A stretch of DNA of 64,000 nucleotides. Origin: Skermania sp. ID1734 (GTDB lineage Bacteria; Actinomycetota; Actinomycetes; Mycobacteriales; Mycobacteriaceae). Location of the stretch: positions 156,089 through 220,088 of the forward strand of contig NZ_VLIY01000008.1 of the NCBI RefSeq assembly GCF_007489285.1. The letters are read 5' to 3'. Positions 52,368-62,440 of the stretch are shown here, one piece after another (positions within the stretch are counted from its first letter, which is position 1; each line of letters begins with the position of its first letter). A program made the position numbers and the translations under genes. The notes under the pieces are model-generated. The model had not been told where the DNA came from. It worked only from the letters and a program-made list of their open reading frames with translations, and ran no database searches.

Positions 52368-52943
52368 GTGCAGTATCCCGCACACCAGTACCCGCAGCAG
52401 CCCTACCCCTCCCAGCCCTATCCGCCACCGCAGCCGCCGCGCCCGGTGCCGACCGACGTGCAGACAGCCTTCCAATTGTGGTGGGGTGTCCTCGGTTTGG
52501 GGTTGGTCAACCTGTTCGCCAACCTCGCGCTCATGTACCGCAACCGCGTCGACTATGCGCAACAGTTTCGGCACGACCTGCTCGCGCAGGATCCGTCGGC
52601 CACGATGTCGCAGGATTCCGCCGAGCACATTCTTGTCAGCGGTCTCGTAGTGATCGCGGTAGTCGGTGTCGTGGTGGTGGCGCTCGGCGTGCTCATCGAT
52701 TTCGCGATGCGCAAGGGCCGCAATTGGGCGCGAATGCTGTTGACTCTGGTCGGTTCGTTTCTGGTGGTGATCGCCATCCCGGCGGTCTTCGGCCTGACCG
52801 TTTCCACTCCGGGTGTCGCGGCACTGATTGTCGGCGCGGCGAGCATCCTGCAAGCCGTTTTGGCGGGCGGTTCTATCTTTTTGATGCACCGCCGGGAATC
52901 GAACCGCTATTTCTTACGCTTCCCGCCGCCGGACGTGCGGTGA
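52368..52943 (+). CDS. Membrane protein with Pro/Tyr-rich N-terminus, 191 aa
   Basis: GTG 52368 lies two bases after the hemB stop. The first 40 residues are a Pro/Tyr/Gln-rich tail (QYPAHQYPQQPYPSQPYP), followed by four transmembrane helices (about 46-65, 90-115, 125-148, 152-170) and a charged end (HRRESNRYFLRFPPPDVR). This layout is common in actinobacterial envelope proteins of unknown function; its place after hemB corresponds to Rv0513. It is part of the hem operon by position. The next promoter (52953-52994) starts a separate unit. Confidence 0.8.
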   Translation: MQYPAHQYPQQPYPSQPYPPPQPPRPVPTDVQTAFQLWWGVLGLGLVNLFANLALMYRNRVDYAQQFRHDLLAQDPSATMSQDSAEHILVSGLVVIAVVGVVVVALGVLIDFAMRKGRNWARMLLTLVGSFLVVIAIPAVFGLTVSTPGVAALIVGAASILQAVLAGGSIFLMHRRESNRYFLRFPPPDVR

Positions 52944-52952
52944 GAGCTGAAT

Positions 52953-52994
52953 TTGCCCTAAACCTGCTCGGTTGTATTGTGAGTGGTATCACAA
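52953..52994 (+). promoter_or_regulatory. Promoter with perfect Rex/CRP-type operator before the 40-aa membrane protein
   Basis: TTGCCC (52953-52958) and TATTGT (52975-52980), 16 bp apart, form a promoter. TTGTGA-GTGGTA-TCACAA (52977-52994) overlaps the -10 box and the expected transcription start. It fits the Rex core TTGTGA-N6-TCACAA exactly; the CRP/GlxR core TGTGA-N6-TCACA is contained in it too. Position over the start favours a repressor. Confidence 0.68.
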
Positions 52995-53009
52995 GCGGAG
53001 AGGTCTGGT

Positions 53010-53132
53010 ATGCGCGTCGTCATCGAGCAACGTCACAGCATGCGACGAGAGATGGTCATCGTCGGTCTCATCATGCTGTTCGGTGCGGTGACGGTCGTCC
53101 TGCTGCTGGTACCCGGGCTCTTCGGCCAATAG
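53010..53132 (+). CDS. Single-span membrane microprotein, 40 aa
   Basis: ATG 53010 has GGAGAGG six bases upstream and follows a dedicated promoter (52953-52994). The peptide has a basic N-terminus (MRVVIEQRHSMRRE) and one transmembrane helix (MVIVGLIMLFGAVTVVLLLV) ending LFGQ. By size and shape it resembles accessory subunits of respiratory oxidases, such as CydX-type proteins, but no sequence signature proves this. Three membrane-protein genes follow at 53154, 53594 and 54085 with short gaps or overlaps, so it is probably the first gene of a four-gene unit. It is too short for routine gene calling. Confidence 0.65.
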   Translation: MRVVIEQRHSMRREMVIVGLIMLFGAVTVVLLLVPGLFGQ

Positions 53133-53153
53133 CGCTGAGTCGGCAAGATTTTC

Positions 53154-53597
53154 GTGGAAGGTGAGGGCGGCCTGAGTGGCTCGCGCCGTCCATCCACCGT
53201 GACCGCGGCCTATTGGGTCTGGATCGTCGCTGCCGTGCTTCTCGTGTTGTTTGGTTTGCTGGCGCTGACGGCCTCGGGTGAGGCGATCCGCAACAACCTC
53301 TCGCAGTCCGGTGTGGGGGTGGACAAGATCGGCGCGCTGATCAATCTGTTGCGCGGCAACGGTTTGATCTGCCTGTTGGTCGGCATTGCCGTCGGATTGC
53401 TCGCCGGTCCGGTGCGCGGTGGTGACGGCCGGATCCGCCGTGCGCTCGCCGCGTTGTCGGTGGTGTTCGCGCTGCTCGAGGTAGCGGCAGTGGTGACCGA
53501 GCTGAGCCCGGGCGTGCTGCTGGTGGTGCCGATCCTGTTGTTGGTCGCCGTGGTGCTGGCCTATCGCGACTCCGCATCGACATGGTTCGGCCGATGA
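53154..53597 (+). CDS. Four-helix membrane protein, 147 aa
   Basis: GTG 53154 gives a short Gly/Ser-rich start and four transmembrane helices (about 18-40, 62-80, 90-110, 112-132). It has no recognisable catalytic motif. It lies 21 bases after the 40-residue membrane protein and overlaps the next gene by four bases if that gene starts at ATG 53594. Probably a subunit or partner in the same small membrane module; function unknown. Position is similar to Rv0514. Confidence 0.72.
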   Translation: MEGEGGLSGSRRPSTVTAAYWVWIVAAVLLVLFGLLALTASGEAIRNNLSQSGVGVDKIGALINLLRGNGLICLLVGIAVGLLAGPVRGGDGRIRRALAALSVVFALLEVAAVVTELSPGVLLVVPILLLVAVVLAYRDSASTWFGR

Positions 53598-54088
53598 GCG
53601 ACGCTGACCCACCGTCGGGCGCCGTGCTGTTCGCGGAGCCGGGCGCGCATATGCGGGCGGTGGCTTATGGCCCGGCGCTGTGCCTGCTGGTGGCGATCGT
53701 GGAACTGGCCACCGGGTCCCGGGTGCATGTGCTCATGCTGATCGTCTTCGCGGTGCTGATCGCCGGGATTGTGTACGCGCAGGTGACGGCCGCGCAGCGC
53801 TACCTAAGTGTCGAGCTGACGCCGCAGACGCTGCGCCAGGGCACCGAGAAGGTGCCGCTGAGCGACATCGCCCAGGTTTTTCCGCCGGCCGACGAGGAGT
53901 CCTGGGAACCGCAACCGTGGGAGTCGGCGCCGGCGCTGGGTGACCTCGTCGCGGTGCCACGTCGACGAACCGGCATCGGGCTCGAGCTGGAGAACGGGAA
54001 GGTCGTGCAGGCATGGGCGAAGGATCACGGACGGCTCCGCGCCGAACTGACGGCGGCGCTCGCACACGGCCGGGACGACGCCCTGTGA
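53594..54088 (+). CDS. Two-helix membrane protein with cytoplasmic beta domain, 164 aa
   Basis: ATG 53594 overlaps the previous stop (ATGA); ATG 53582 would add four residues. Two transmembrane helices (about 25-60) are followed by a soluble domain of about 95 residues with alternating strands (YLSVELTPQTLRQGTEKVPL, GIGLELENGKVVQAWAKD), which resembles small PH-like or DUF3093-type domains. Trp-rich segment EESWEPQPWESAP is notable. Function unknown; translation is coupled to its neighbours on both sides. Confidence 0.72.
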   Translation: MSDADPPSGAVLFAEPGAHMRAVAYGPALCLLVAIVELATGSRVHVLMLIVFAVLIAGIVYAQVTAAQRYLSVELTPQTLRQGTEKVPLSDIAQVFPPADEESWEPQPWESAPALGDLVAVPRRRTGIGLELENGKVVQAWAKDHGRLRAELTAALAHGRDDAL

Positions 54089-54375
54089 CCAGGCAGCTAC
54101 TCGTCGCCGGCATCGAATTCATCGCCGCGCTCGCGCTGGTTGCGCTCGGGGTGTGGTGCTGGAATCTCGGGCTCGTGACCACCTACTTCGATTCCCCAGT
54201 AGCCGGGACGCCCGGCTACTGGGACACCCACTACTCGGGCGCGTGGATCACCGGCACGTTCGTGGCGCTGACGGTGGCCGGCCTGGTCGTGCTGGACGCA
54301 GCCCGCCGGGTAGTCGCCGGGCGCTCACCGGCCGCCGTCGGTGCCGGGGCCGCCGAGCATGGCGGCGTCGAGTAG
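54085..54375 (+). CDS. Small two-helix membrane protein, 96 aa
   Basis: GTG 54085 overlaps the previous stop by four bases (GTGA). Two transmembrane helices (about 7-27 and 55-75) flank an external loop with TTYFDSPVAGTPGYWDTHYSG. The C-terminal 51 bases overlap the end of the convergent acyl-CoA dehydrogenase gene. It closes the small membrane-protein unit that begins at 53010. Family not recognised. Confidence 0.68.
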   Translation: MTRQLLVAGIEFIAALALVALGVWCWNLGLVTTYFDSPVAGTPGYWDTHYSGAWITGTFVALTVAGLVVLDAARRVVAGRSPAAVGAGAAEHGGVE

Positions 54376-56256
54376 CTGGTCGGGAATACCGAATCCCTCG
54401 ACCAGGTCCAGGGCGTGTGGCCGCAGTGAGCGGCATCGCTCATTGATCGCCCGAGTCACGGCCTTGGCCCGCTCCACCGAGAGGTGGCGGTGCTCGATAT
54501 ACCAGGCCTTGTCCTCGTTGATCACCGTCAGCGCGTAGAGGTCGCACAGCTCGTTGAGCACATCGCGGGCCGGGCCCTCCGGGCACTCGTCGATGCCCGC
54601 GATGAACGCTTCGAGCACCACCCGGTCGATGTGCGCGCGAGCCGCCCGCAGCATGTGGTCCTGCACGAAGTTGAAGGCGTCGAACGGGCTGTCCTCGCGA
54701 TTGCGCGCGGCCTGCATTCGTCGCGCCGCGGTGGAGCGCATGTGCTCCTCGCGATCCTCGAACATCTGCAGCTGGGTGCCGCGGTTGTACAGGCTGCCGT
54801 CAGCGTTGTTGTCCTCGCGCGCATCGAAGATCGCCTGCACGATGTGCGCGGTGACGCTGCGCTTGCGGACCACGTCGGTGACCGTGTCGGCCGCGAACGA
54901 CATCCAGTCCAGCGTGCCCATGTTGCGCACTTCGTCGGCGTAGCTGGTGAGCAGTTCCTTGCCGACGAGCTGGGTCAGGACGTGGTTGTCACCCTCGAAG
55001 GTGGTGAAGACGTCGGTGTCGGCCTTGAGCGCGACCAGACGGTTCTCCATCATGTACCCCGCGCCGCCGCACGCCTCGCGACACTCCTGGATGGCCCGGG
55101 TGGCGTGGGTCGTGTTGGCGACCTTCAGGCCCGCCGCCCGGGTTTCCAGTTCGCGCTGCTCTTGTTCGTCGGGATCGTCGGTGCTCTGCAACTCGTGCAT
55201 CTTCGACACGAGTTCGTTCTGCGCGAACTGCAGCGCATACGCGCGGGCGATCAGCGGCAGCAGCCGGCGCTGGTGCACCAGGTAATCCATGATCAGGACT
55301 TCTTGGTCGCTGCCGGGGGCGCCGAACTGCCTGCGTTGCAGCGCGTAGCGGGTGGCGATGGCCAGCGCCACCCGGGCGGCGGCGGCCGCCGAACCGCCGA
55401 CCGTCACCCGGCCGCGCACGAGGGTGCCGACCATGGTGAAAAACCGCCGGTTCGGGTTCTCGATGGGCGAGGAGTATGTCCCGTCCGCAGCGACGTCGGC
55501 ATAGCGGTTGAGCAGATTGTCCCGCGGTATGCGCACCTGGTTGAAGCTGATGCGGCCGTTGTCCACGCCCGGAAGACCGCCCTTGTAGCCGTGGTCGGAG
55601 GTGGTCACGCCGAGTAGGTCATTGCCGTGCTCGTCGCGGATCGGGACGACGAAACAGTGCACGCCGTGTCCCTCCCCATTGCTGATGAGCTGAGCGAACA
55701 CCGCCGCCATCCGGGCATGCTCGGCAGCGCCACCGATGTAGGCCTTGGTCGACGACGGTGTAGGGGAGTGAATGACGAACTCTTCGGTGGCCGGGTCGTA
55801 GGTGGCCGTGGTTTCGAGTTCCTGCACGTCACTGCCGTGCCCCATCTCGGTCATGGCGAAGCAGCCGAGCAGGTCGAGGTCGATCAGCGGTTTGACGTAG
55901 GCGTCGTGGTGGCGTTTGGTGCCGAGGTTTTCGATGGCGCCGCCGAACAACCCCCACTGCACGCCCGCCTTCACCATCAGCGACAGATCCGACATCGCCA
56001 GCATCTCGATGCTCACCACCGCCGCACCGGGATTTCCCGTGCCGCCGTGCTCCTTTCGGAAACCGTCGGAGACGTAGCCCTCCTTGGCGACGAGCTTCAT
56101 CTGCTCGAGCGCCTTGGCCCGCGCCTTTTCCAGATCCGGGGTGAAGTGCGGCCGGAATTCGTCGCGCGTGAGGTCCGAGCGAACTTTCTCGCGCACGTCG
56201 TGCCAGCGGCCATCGAGGGTCTTACGAAGCTGATCGGAGATGCGGGTGTCGGCCAT
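54325..56256 (-). CDS. Acyl-CoA dehydrogenase / oxidase-like flavoprotein, 643 aa
   Basis: The length and the domain order match the acyl-CoA oxidase branch rather than the 380-residue dehydrogenases. Landmarks are [19 protein letters not shown] (about 133-151), [18 protein letters not shown] (substrate/FAD contacts), RRQFG and [18 protein letters not shown] (about 417) holds the Glu equivalent to the catalytic base of acyl-CoA oxidases. It catalyses the first desaturation of fatty acyl-CoA; whether O2 or ETF accepts electrons is open. Divergent from hemL. ATG 56256 has no clear ribosome site. Confidence 0.87.
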   Translation of the reverse strand: MADTRISDQLRKTLDGRWHDVREKVRSDLTRDEFRPHFTPDLEKARAKALEQMKLVAKEGYVSDGFRKEHGGTGNPGAAVVSIEMLAMSDLSLMVKAGVQWGLFGGAIENLGTKRHHDAYVKPLIDLDLLGCFAMTEMGHGSDVQELETTATYDPATEEFVIHSPTPSSTKAYIGGAAEHARMAAVFAQLISNGEGHGVHCFVVPIRDEHGNDLLGVTTSDHGYKGGLPGVDNGRISFNQVRIPRDNLLNRYADVAADGTYSSPIENPNRRFFTMVGTLVRGRVTVGGSAAAAARVALAIATRYALQRRQFGAPGSDQEVLIMDYLVHQRRLLPLIARAYALQFAQNELVSKMHELQSTDDPDEQEQRELETRAAGLKVANTTHATRAIQECREACGGAGYMMENRLVALKADTDVFTTFEGDNHVLTQLVGKELLTSYADEVRNMGTLDWMSFAADTVTDVVRKRSVTAHIVQAIFDAREDNNADGSLYNRGTQLQMFEDREEHMRSTAARRMQAARNREDSPFDAFNFVQDHMLRAARAHIDRVVLEAFIAGIDECPEGPARDVLNELCDLYALTVINEDKAWYIEHRHLSVERAKAVTRAINERCRSLRPHALDLVEGFGIPDQLLDAAMLGGPGTDGGR

Positions 56257-56332
56257 ACCTCGACGTTACGCAAACGGTGTCCACTACACCCTGTCGTTGG
56301 GAGAAATCGGCGCGGCTGCGACACTGGATGCC

Positions 56333-57658
56333 GTGAGTTTTGGATCCGCTACCTCCGCGGCGCTGTTCGACCGGGCGAGCGGCGTGATCCCCGGCGGTGT
56401 CAACTCTCCCGTCCGCGCCTTCCAGGCGGTCGGTGGCACGCCCCGGTTCATGGCCAGCGCCAACGGTTACGAACTCGTTGACGCCGACGGCAACCGCTAC
56501 GTCGATCTGGTGTGTTCCTGGGGCCCGATGATTCTCGGCCACGCACATCCGGCGGTCGTCGACGCCGTGACCCGCGCGGCACAGTCGGGGTTGTCGTTCG
56601 GAGCGCCCACCGCGGCCGAGATCGAGCTGGCCGAAGAGATCATGCGTCGGGTGGAACCGGTGGAGCAGATCCGGTTGGTGAACTCGGGAACCGAGGCCAC
56701 CATGAGCGCCGTGCGGCTGGCCCGCGGGTTCACCGGTCGGCCGAAAGTGATCAAGTTCGCCGGCTGTTACCACGGCCACGTCGATGCGCTGCTTGCCGAC
56801 GCCGGCTCGGGCGTGGCCACGCTCGGTCTACCGACCTCGCCTGGTGTCACCGGCGCGCAAGCCGCCGACACGATCGTCTTGCCCTACAACGATCTTGACG
56901 CCGTCGCGGCAGCTTTCAGTGCGCACGACGGCGAAATCGCCTGCGTGATCACCGAAGCCGCGGCCGGGAACATGGGCGCGGTGGCGCCGATCGACGGGTT
57001 CAACGCCGGACTGCGGCGGTTGTGCACCGCACACGGCGCGCTGTTGATCATGGACGAAGTCATGACCGGTTTCCGGGTGAGTTCCGCAGGCTGGTTCGGC
57101 CTCGACGGTGTGGCCGGCGACCTGTACACCTTCGGCAAGGTGATGAGCGGCGGATTGCCCGCGGCCGCGTTCGGCGGCCGTCGCGAGGTGATGGGCCGGC
57201 TCGCCCCCGCCGGCCCCGTCTACCAGGCCGGCACGCTGTCCGGAAATCCGGTCGCGGTGGCCGCCGGACTGGCCACGTTGCGGGCGGCCGGCGACGACGT
57301 CTACGCGGCACTGGACCGCAATGCGAAGCAATTGGGTGACCTGCTCGGCGAGGCCCTGACGCAGGCTGGTGTTGCGCATCAGGTTCAGTTCGCAGGCAAT
57401 ATGGTGAGCGTGTTCTTCAGTGAGACGCCGGTCACCGACTATGCGCGCGCCAAGACCGCGCAGACCTGGCGTTTTGCGCCGTTCTTCCATGCCTTGCTCG
57501 ACCGTGGCGTGTACGCGCCGCCCAGTGCCTTCGAAGCGTGGTTTGTGTCTGCGGCGCTTGACGACAATGCTTTCAGTCGAATCGCCGACGCCCTTCCCGC
57601 AGCGGCGCGTGCAGCGGCGGCGGCAGCCCCACCGCAACAAAACCCGCGACAGCACTGA
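56333..57658 (+). CDS. hemL: Glutamate-1-semialdehyde 2,1-aminomutase HemL, 441 aa
   Basis: [11 protein letters not shown] near the start, [18 protein letters not shown] (about 120), [20 protein letters not shown] and the PLP Lys in [12 protein letters not shown] (about residue 269) are the full family pattern. It converts the HemA product to ALA. GTG 56333 lies seven bases after GACACT, a possible -10; the longer ORF start at 56240 lacks family sequence. It begins the hemL-Rv0525-tlpA-ccdA-resB-ccsB series, joining haem supply with haem attachment. Confidence 0.95.
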   Translation: MSFGSATSAALFDRASGVIPGGVNSPVRAFQAVGGTPRFMASANGYELVDADGNRYVDLVCSWGPMILGHAHPAVVDAVTRAAQSGLSFGAPTAAEIELAEEIMRRVEPVEQIRLVNSGTEATMSAVRLARGFTGRPKVIKFAGCYHGHVDALLADAGSGVATLGLPTSPGVTGAQAADTIVLPYNDLDAVAAAFSAHDGEIACVITEAAAGNMGAVAPIDGFNAGLRRLCTAHGALLIMDEVMTGFRVSSAGWFGLDGVAGDLYTFGKVMSGGLPAAAFGGRREVMGRLAPAGPVYQAGTLSGNPVAVAAGLATLRAAGDDVYAALDRNAKQLGDLLGEALTQAGVAHQVQFAGNMVSVFFSETPVTDYARAKTAQTWRFAPFFHALLDRGVYAPPSAFEAWFVSAALDDNAFSRIADALPAAARAAAAAAPPQQNPRQH

Positions 57659-57673
57659 GGAACCCGCATTTTG

Positions 57674-58327
57674 ATGGACGAGAACACCCCGGCCAACAAG
57701 CTTCGCACCATCGTGCACGTCGTGCGCCATGGCGAGGTGCACAACCCCAACGGGGTCCTCTACGGCCGTCTCCCCGGCTACCGCCTGTCGGTCACCGGCC
57801 AGTCACAGGCGCGGGCGGTGGCATCCGCCCTCGCCGATCACGACGTCACCCATGTCATCGCCTCGCCGCTGCAGCGCGCCCAGGAGACCGCCGAACCGAT
57901 CGCCGCCGCCCACGGGCTCGAGGTGGCCACCGATGACAACCTCATCGAGGCGGCCAACGCCTTCGAGGGCCTGCGCGTATCCGTGGGCGATGGCGCGCTC
58001 GGCAAGCCGCGGCACTGGTGGAAGCTGCGTGATCCGTTCACCCCGTCGTGGGGCGAGCCCTACCTGCAGATAGCGCACCGGATGCTGGCCGCGGTCAACA
58101 AGGCCCGCGCCGAAGCTGCCGGTCATGAGGTGGTGTGCGTCTCGCACCAGTTGCCGGTGTGGACGCTGCGCCGGTTCTTGCAAGGCGAGCGCCTGTGGCA
58201 CGACCCGCGACGGCGGCAGTGCTCGTTGGCCTCGATCACCTCGTTGGTCTACGACGGCGACACCCTCGTCGACATCGTGTACTCGGAGCCTGCGGGCGGA
58301 TCAGATCCGAGGGTGACTGGAGCGTGA
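57674..58327 (+). CDS. Histidine phosphatase family protein (Rv0525-like), 217 aa
   Basis: VHVVRHGEVHNPNGVLYGRLPG contains the RHG motif with the catalytic His (near residue 19), and VVCVSHQLPVWTL the second His. ASPLQRAQETAEP is also typical. It belongs to the branch-2-free phosphoglycerate-mutase-like phosphatases; substrate unknown. GAGGAA lies upstream and ATG 57674 is preferred to TTG 57671. Its stop overlaps the TlpA-like gene by four bases (GTGA). Confidence 0.88.
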   Translation: MDENTPANKLRTIVHVVRHGEVHNPNGVLYGRLPGYRLSVTGQSQARAVASALADHDVTHVIASPLQRAQETAEPIAAAHGLEVATDDNLIEAANAFEGLRVSVGDGALGKPRHWWKLRDPFTPSWGEPYLQIAHRMLAAVNKARAEAAGHEVVCVSHQLPVWTLRRFLQGERLWHDPRRRQCSLASITSLVYDGDTLVDIVYSEPAGGSDPRVTGA

Positions 58328-58938
58328 ACACCAACGTGCTTCGCGGCCTGGCCGCGCTACTGATTGCCGTCGCCACTGTGCTGGCGGCAACGGGATGCTC
58401 GGGCAAAGACGCGGTGGCGCAAGGCGGTACGTTCGATTTCGTTTCCCCCGGCGGTAAGACCGACATCTACTACGACCCGCCCGAGTCCCGGGGCACCGTG
58501 GGCAATCTGTCCGGCCCGGACCTCATGAACGACGGCAAAACCATTGGCTTGAAAGACTTTCCGAACCAGGTCGTGGTGATCAACCTGTGGGGCAACTGGT
58601 GTGGGCCCTGCCACGGCGAGGCCGATGACCTCGAACAGGTCTACCAAGCCACCAAGCATCTCGGGGTCGCGTTCCTCGGCATCAACGTGCGTGACTACCA
58701 GAAGGACGAGGCGCGCGACTTCGTGGTCAACGAGAAGATCACCTTCCCGTCGATCTACGACCCGTCGATGAGCACGCTGGTGAACCTCGGCCGAAACTTC
58801 CCGACCAGCGTCATTCCGACCACGCTCGTGCTCGACCGGCAGCATCGGGTGGCCGCAGTGTTCCTGAAGGCGCTGCTGGCGAGCGATCTGCAGCCCGTGG
58901 TGGAACGCGTCGCCAAAGAACCGCAGGCAAGCCAATGA
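58324..58938 (+). CDS. TlpA/ResA-like thioredoxin lipoprotein (Rv0526-like), 204 aa
   Basis: A signal peptide with lipobox (AATGC, Cys near residue 24) anchors the protein outside the membrane. The thioredoxin domain has [17 protein letters not shown] with active-site C-G-P-C (about 95-98) and the cis-Pro in VIPTTLVLD. It should keep apocytochrome c Cys residues reduced, receiving electrons from CcdA, the next gene. GTG 58324 overlaps the phosphatase stop, and its own stop overlaps ccdA (ATGA). Confidence 0.92.
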   Translation: MNTNVLRGLAALLIAVATVLAATGCSGKDAVAQGGTFDFVSPGGKTDIYYDPPESRGTVGNLSGPDLMNDGKTIGLKDFPNQVVVINLWGNWCGPCHGEADDLEQVYQATKHLGVAFLGINVRDYQKDEARDFVVNEKITFPSIYDPSMSTLVNLGRNFPTSVIPTTLVLDRQHRVAAVFLKALLASDLQPVVERVAKEPQASQ

Positions 58939-59738
58939 ACCTGGCCGGCATCGGCGCGAGCTTCCAGTCGACAGCGGCGTCAGGCCCGCTGCTGCTGGCG
59001 CTCGGCGCCTGCGCCCTGGCCGGGCTGGTGTCGTTCGCCTCGCCGTGCGTGGTGCCCCTGGTGCCCGGCTACCTGTCCTACCTCGCGGGGGTGGTCGGAG
59101 CCGAGGCCCCGCCCGTGACGGCGAAGGAAGCGGTCACCCGATCCCGCGGCGGCCGGATGCGCGTTGCCGGGGCGGCGGCGCTGTTCGTAACTGGCTTTAC
59201 CGTGGTCTTCGTGCTGGCCACCGCCACGGTTTTCGGTGCGGTGCAGGCACTGTCGATCAATCGGGACGTGCTGCAGCGCGTTGGCGGTGTGGTGACCATC
59301 CTCATGGGACTGGTGTTCGTCGGCCTGGTTCCGGCCCTGCAGCGCGACGTCCGCTTCGAGCCACGACGGGTGTCGAGCCTGGTGGGCGCCCCCCTGCTCG
59401 GCGCGGTGTTCGCGCTCGGCTGGACGCCGTGCCTCGGACCGACGCTGGCCGGCGTCATGTCGGTGGCGGCGGGCACCGAAGGCGCCACGGCCGCACGGGG
59501 AGTGGCGCTGATCGTCGCCTACTGCATCGGGCTGGGCCTGCCGTTCGTGGTGCTCGCCTTCGGTTCGGCCGGGGCGTTGCGCGGCGTCGGGTGGCTGCGC
59601 CGGCACGCCCGCGCGATCCAGATCTTCGGCGGCTTGCTACTCATCGCCGTCGGTGCCGCACTCGTCACCGGGATGTGGGACCACTTCATCAGCTGGGTGC
59701 GCGACGTCTTCGTCAGCGGGGTGAATCTGCCGATATGA
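58935..59738 (+). CDS. ccdA: Cytochrome c biogenesis protein CcdA, 267 aa
   Basis: Six transmembrane helices; the two redox Cys are in [18 protein letters not shown] (about 35-52) and [15 protein letters not shown] (about 160-174), a repeat of the P-C-P/T-P-C pattern of the DsbD core. It carries electrons from cytoplasmic thioredoxin to the TlpA-like lipoprotein. It overlaps both neighbours by four bases. Matches Rv0527. Confidence 0.94.
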   Translation: MNLAGIGASFQSTAASGPLLLALGACALAGLVSFASPCVVPLVPGYLSYLAGVVGAEAPPVTAKEAVTRSRGGRMRVAGAAALFVTGFTVVFVLATATVFGAVQALSINRDVLQRVGGVVTILMGLVFVGLVPALQRDVRFEPRRVSSLVGAPLLGAVFALGWTPCLGPTLAGVMSVAAGTEGATAARGVALIVAYCIGLGLPFVVLAFGSAGALRGVGWLRRHARAIQIFGGLLLIAVGAALVTGMWDHFISWVRDVFVSGVNLPI

Positions 59739-61384
59739 CAGCTACCCAAGCGCCGCCCCAGGCTCCCGCGCTGCCGCCGCGGCAATCCATGCCCCGGCGT
59801 GGGCTGGCGTTGGTGCGCAATACCTGGCGTGGCCTCACCAGCATGCGCACGGCGCTCGTGCTGCTGTTCCTGCTGGCATTGGCCGCCGTTCCCGGTGCGC
59901 TGATTCCGCAGCGCAGCCTCAACGCGCAGAAGGTCGACCAGTACATCGCCGACCGGCCCACCATCGGGCCGTGGATGGATCGGCTGCAGCTTTTCGACGT
60001 GTTCGGCAGCTTCTGGTTCACCGCGATCTACGTGCTGCTGTTCGTGTCGTTGGTCGGTTGCATCCTGCCGCGCTGCCTCGATCATGCGCGGGCACTGCGG
60101 ACGGCGCCGGTGCCGACACCGCGCAACCTGTCCCGGCTGCCGCACCACTTCACGGGGGAGGTCGACGCCGATCCGGCCAGCTTCGCCGATCGGGTACGGA
60201 CCGAACTGCGCGGGTGGCGGGTCGCCGTGCGCACCGGCGACGAGAACAAGTCGCATCACCCGGGCGAGATCACCATCTCGGCGGAGAAGGGCTATCTGCG
60301 CGAGTTCGGCAACCTCGTGTTCCACCTGGCGCTGGTGGGGTTGCTCGTCGCGATCGCCGTCGGCAAGCTGTTCGGCTACGAGGGCAACGTGGTCGTCATC
60401 GCCGACAATGACGCCGGCATCTGTTCCACCTCGCCGGCCGCGTTCGACTCCTTCCGTGCCGGCAACATCGTCAACGGCACCGGCCTGACGCCGATCTGTG
60501 TGCGGGTCAAGAACTTCAAGGCGGACTACCTGCCCAACGGCCAAGCCGAAATGTTCACGGCCGACATCTCCTATCAAGCCGGGTCCGACGTGCCCAACGG
60601 TCCCTGGCACGACGACCGCCTGCAGGTGAACCATCCGCTGCGCGTGGTCGGGGACAGGGTGTACTTGCAGGGCCACGGTTACGCGCCGACCTTCACCATC
60701 ACGTTCCCCAACGGCGAGACGCGCACCAAGACAGTGCAGTGGCGGCCCGACGACGCGCACACCTTCCTCAGCAGCGGCGCTATCCGAGTCGACGCGCCCG
60801 CGCACATGTACGCCGACCCCGACGAGCGCCGCAAGCACCAGATCGCGATTGAGGGACTGTTCGCGCCGACCGCCGCGTTCGACGGCACCCTGCTCTCATC
60901 GAGCTTCCCGGCCATGACTGATCCCGCCGTCGCTATCGACATCTACCGCGGCGACACCGGCTTGGATTCCGGCCTGCCGCAGTCGCTGTTCTCGCTGGAC
61001 CAGGACATGATCACCCAGCACCGGCTGGTCAAACAGGCCCGGGTCAATCTCCGGCCGGGGCAGAGCACGACGCTGAGCGACGGCACCAAGGTTTCCTTCG
61101 ACGGCGCCAAGGAATTCGTGAACCTGCAGGTGTCGCACGACCCGGCCGAGCGCTGGGTGCTGATCGCGGCGCTGGCGATGATGGCCGGACTGCTGGTGTC
61201 GCTCGTGATCAAGCGGCGCCGGGTCTGGGTGCGGATCTATCCGAGTTCGGTTTCGGCAGATTCCACCGGCGAACGCACTACCGTTGTGGAGATGGGCGGG
61301 CTGGCGCGTACCGACCAGGCCGGTTGGGGTGACGAGTTCGATCGGCTGCGCAAGCGGCTGCTAGGTGACACGCGGGAGAGATGA
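59735..61384 (+). CDS. resB: Cytochrome c biogenesis protein ResB (Ccs1), 549 aa
   Basis: ATG 59735 overlaps ccdA (ATGA). The sequence shows three N-terminal transmembrane helices (about 38-58, 90-110, 195-215), starting with the family motif [19 protein letters not shown], then a large external domain and a C-terminal helix before a basic tail. [20 protein letters not shown] contains a conserved His likely to meet haem. ResB and CcsB form the System II haem-lyase. Matches Rv0528. Confidence 0.93.
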   Translation: MTATQAPPQAPALPPRQSMPRRGLALVRNTWRGLTSMRTALVLLFLLALAAVPGALIPQRSLNAQKVDQYIADRPTIGPWMDRLQLFDVFGSFWFTAIYVLLFVSLVGCILPRCLDHARALRTAPVPTPRNLSRLPHHFTGEVDADPASFADRVRTELRGWRVAVRTGDENKSHHPGEITISAEKGYLREFGNLVFHLALVGLLVAIAVGKLFGYEGNVVVIADNDAGICSTSPAAFDSFRAGNIVNGTGLTPICVRVKNFKADYLPNGQAEMFTADISYQAGSDVPNGPWHDDRLQVNHPLRVVGDRVYLQGHGYAPTFTITFPNGETRTKTVQWRPDDAHTFLSSGAIRVDAPAHMYADPDERRKHQIAIEGLFAPTAAFDGTLLSSSFPAMTDPAVAIDIYRGDTGLDSGLPQSLFSLDQDMITQHRLVKQARVNLRPGQSTTLSDGTKVSFDGAKEFVNLQVSHDPAERWVLIAALAMMAGLLVSLVIKRRRVWVRIYPSSVSADSTGERTTVVEMGGLARTDQAGWGDEFDRLRKRLLGDTRER

Positions 61385-62337
61385 TGCCTGTCCACGAAAG
61401 CATTGCCAGCTACAGCGATTTGGCGTTTCAGTCGGCCTTCGCGGTGTACCTGCTGGCGGCCGTGCTGCTGATCGCTCAGTATGCGACCGCGCGCACCAGT
61501 CGCGTCGAGGAGCGCGAACTCGTCGGCGCCGGTGCACCGATGCAGCCGGGCCGGATAGCCGAGGAGCCGCGAAAGCCGTTGGCGGAGCGGTTGGGCAACA
61601 TGGGCGCGGCCGTGATCGTTGTCGGTATCGCGTTGCAAGTCACCGCAATCGTGTTGCGCGGCTTTGCCACCGAACGCTTCCCGCTCGGCAACATGTACGA
61701 GTTCGTCACCATGGCCACCACCGCGGCGATGCTGGCTGCGTCGGTGTTCCTGCGTGGGCAGAAGTACCGCTCGATGTGGGTGTTCGTGCTCGTGCCGGTG
61801 CTGATCCTGATGTTTCTGGCCGGCACTGTGCTCTACGCCGACGCGGCGCCCGTGGTTCCGGCGCTGCGCTCCTACTGGCTGCCCATCCACGTCACGGTGG
61901 TGAGTGTCGGCAGCGGGATCTTCCTGGTCGCCGGGGTGGCTAGCCTGCTGTTCCTCATCCGCATGCATCAACCCGAGGGCGCCGAGCACGGCATCCTGGG
62001 CGCGATCGCCCGGCGCCTGCCGGATGCCCGGGCTCTGGACCGGCTGGCCTACCGAACCACCATCATCGGCTTCCCGATCTTCGGCTGCGGCGTGATTCTC
62101 GGCGCCATCTGGGCCGAAGCCGCGTGGGGTCGGTTCTGGGGCTGGGATCCCAAGGAGACGGTGTCGTTCATCGCCTGGATCATCTATGCGGCGTACCTGC
62201 ATGCGCGGGCGACGTCGGGGTGGCGGGAAACGAAGGCCGCGTGGATCAACCTCGCCGGGTTCGTGGCGATGCTGTTCAACCTGTTCGTCATCAACATTGT
62301 GGTGAGCGGCCTGCACTCCTACGCCGGGCTGAACTGA
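61381..62337 (+). CDS. ccsB: Cytochrome c biogenesis protein CcsB/CcsA (haem handling), 318 aa
   Basis: The tryptophan-rich haem motif appears as WGRFWGWDPKETVSF (about 246-260), with conserved His residues in PIHVTVVSVGSGIF and ending GLHSYAG. About eight transmembrane helices. With ResB it moves haem out and attaches it to CXXCH Cys. ATG 61381 overlaps resB by four bases. The last 39 bases around its stop occur again at 63575-63613 with one silent change. A hairpin at 62356-62373 ends the operon. Confidence 0.95.
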   Translation: MMPVHESIASYSDLAFQSAFAVYLLAAVLLIAQYATARTSRVEERELVGAGAPMQPGRIAEEPRKPLAERLGNMGAAVIVVGIALQVTAIVLRGFATERFPLGNMYEFVTMATTAAMLAASVFLRGQKYRSMWVFVLVPVLILMFLAGTVLYADAAPVVPALRSYWLPIHVTVVSVGSGIFLVAGVASLLFLIRMHQPEGAEHGILGAIARRLPDARALDRLAYRTTIIGFPIFGCGVILGAIWAEAAWGRFWGWDPKETVSFIAWIIYAAYLHARATSGWRETKAAWINLAGFVAMLFNLFVINIVVSGLHSYAGLN

Positions 62338-62339
62338 GC
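62301..62339 (+). repeat. 39-bp direct repeat, copy 1 (3' end of ccsB)
   Basis: Includes the codons for VSGLHSYAGLN and the stop of ccsB. It matches 63575-63613 at 38 of 39 positions; the difference (C to A) is silent (GGC/GGA, Gly). Confidence 0.9.
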
Positions 62340-62355
62340 TGGTTCTCACCTGTGA

Positions 62356-62373
62356 TCCCGCGGTCGCGCGGGA
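62356..62373 (+). terminator. Short hairpin after ccsB
   Basis: TCCCGCG (62356-62362), loop GTCG, CGCGGGA (62367-62373): perfect 7-bp GC stem, 19 bases after the ccsB stop. It ends the cytochrome c maturation operon; the opposing HxlR gene ends 68 bases further on. Confidence 0.55.
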
Positions 62374-62440
62374 CTGGCTGTTGCCCCGCGCCCACCACAT
62401 GGTGTCAGTGCGCGCCGAACGGAGCAGCCTCTGCCCGTGG

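Noticed and set aside
49502..52428. Two long minus-strand frames (591 and 579 codons) across hemC-hemD-hemB
   Set aside because: Same cause: antisense to clearly conserved haem genes, with low-complexity Arg/Gly/His composition.
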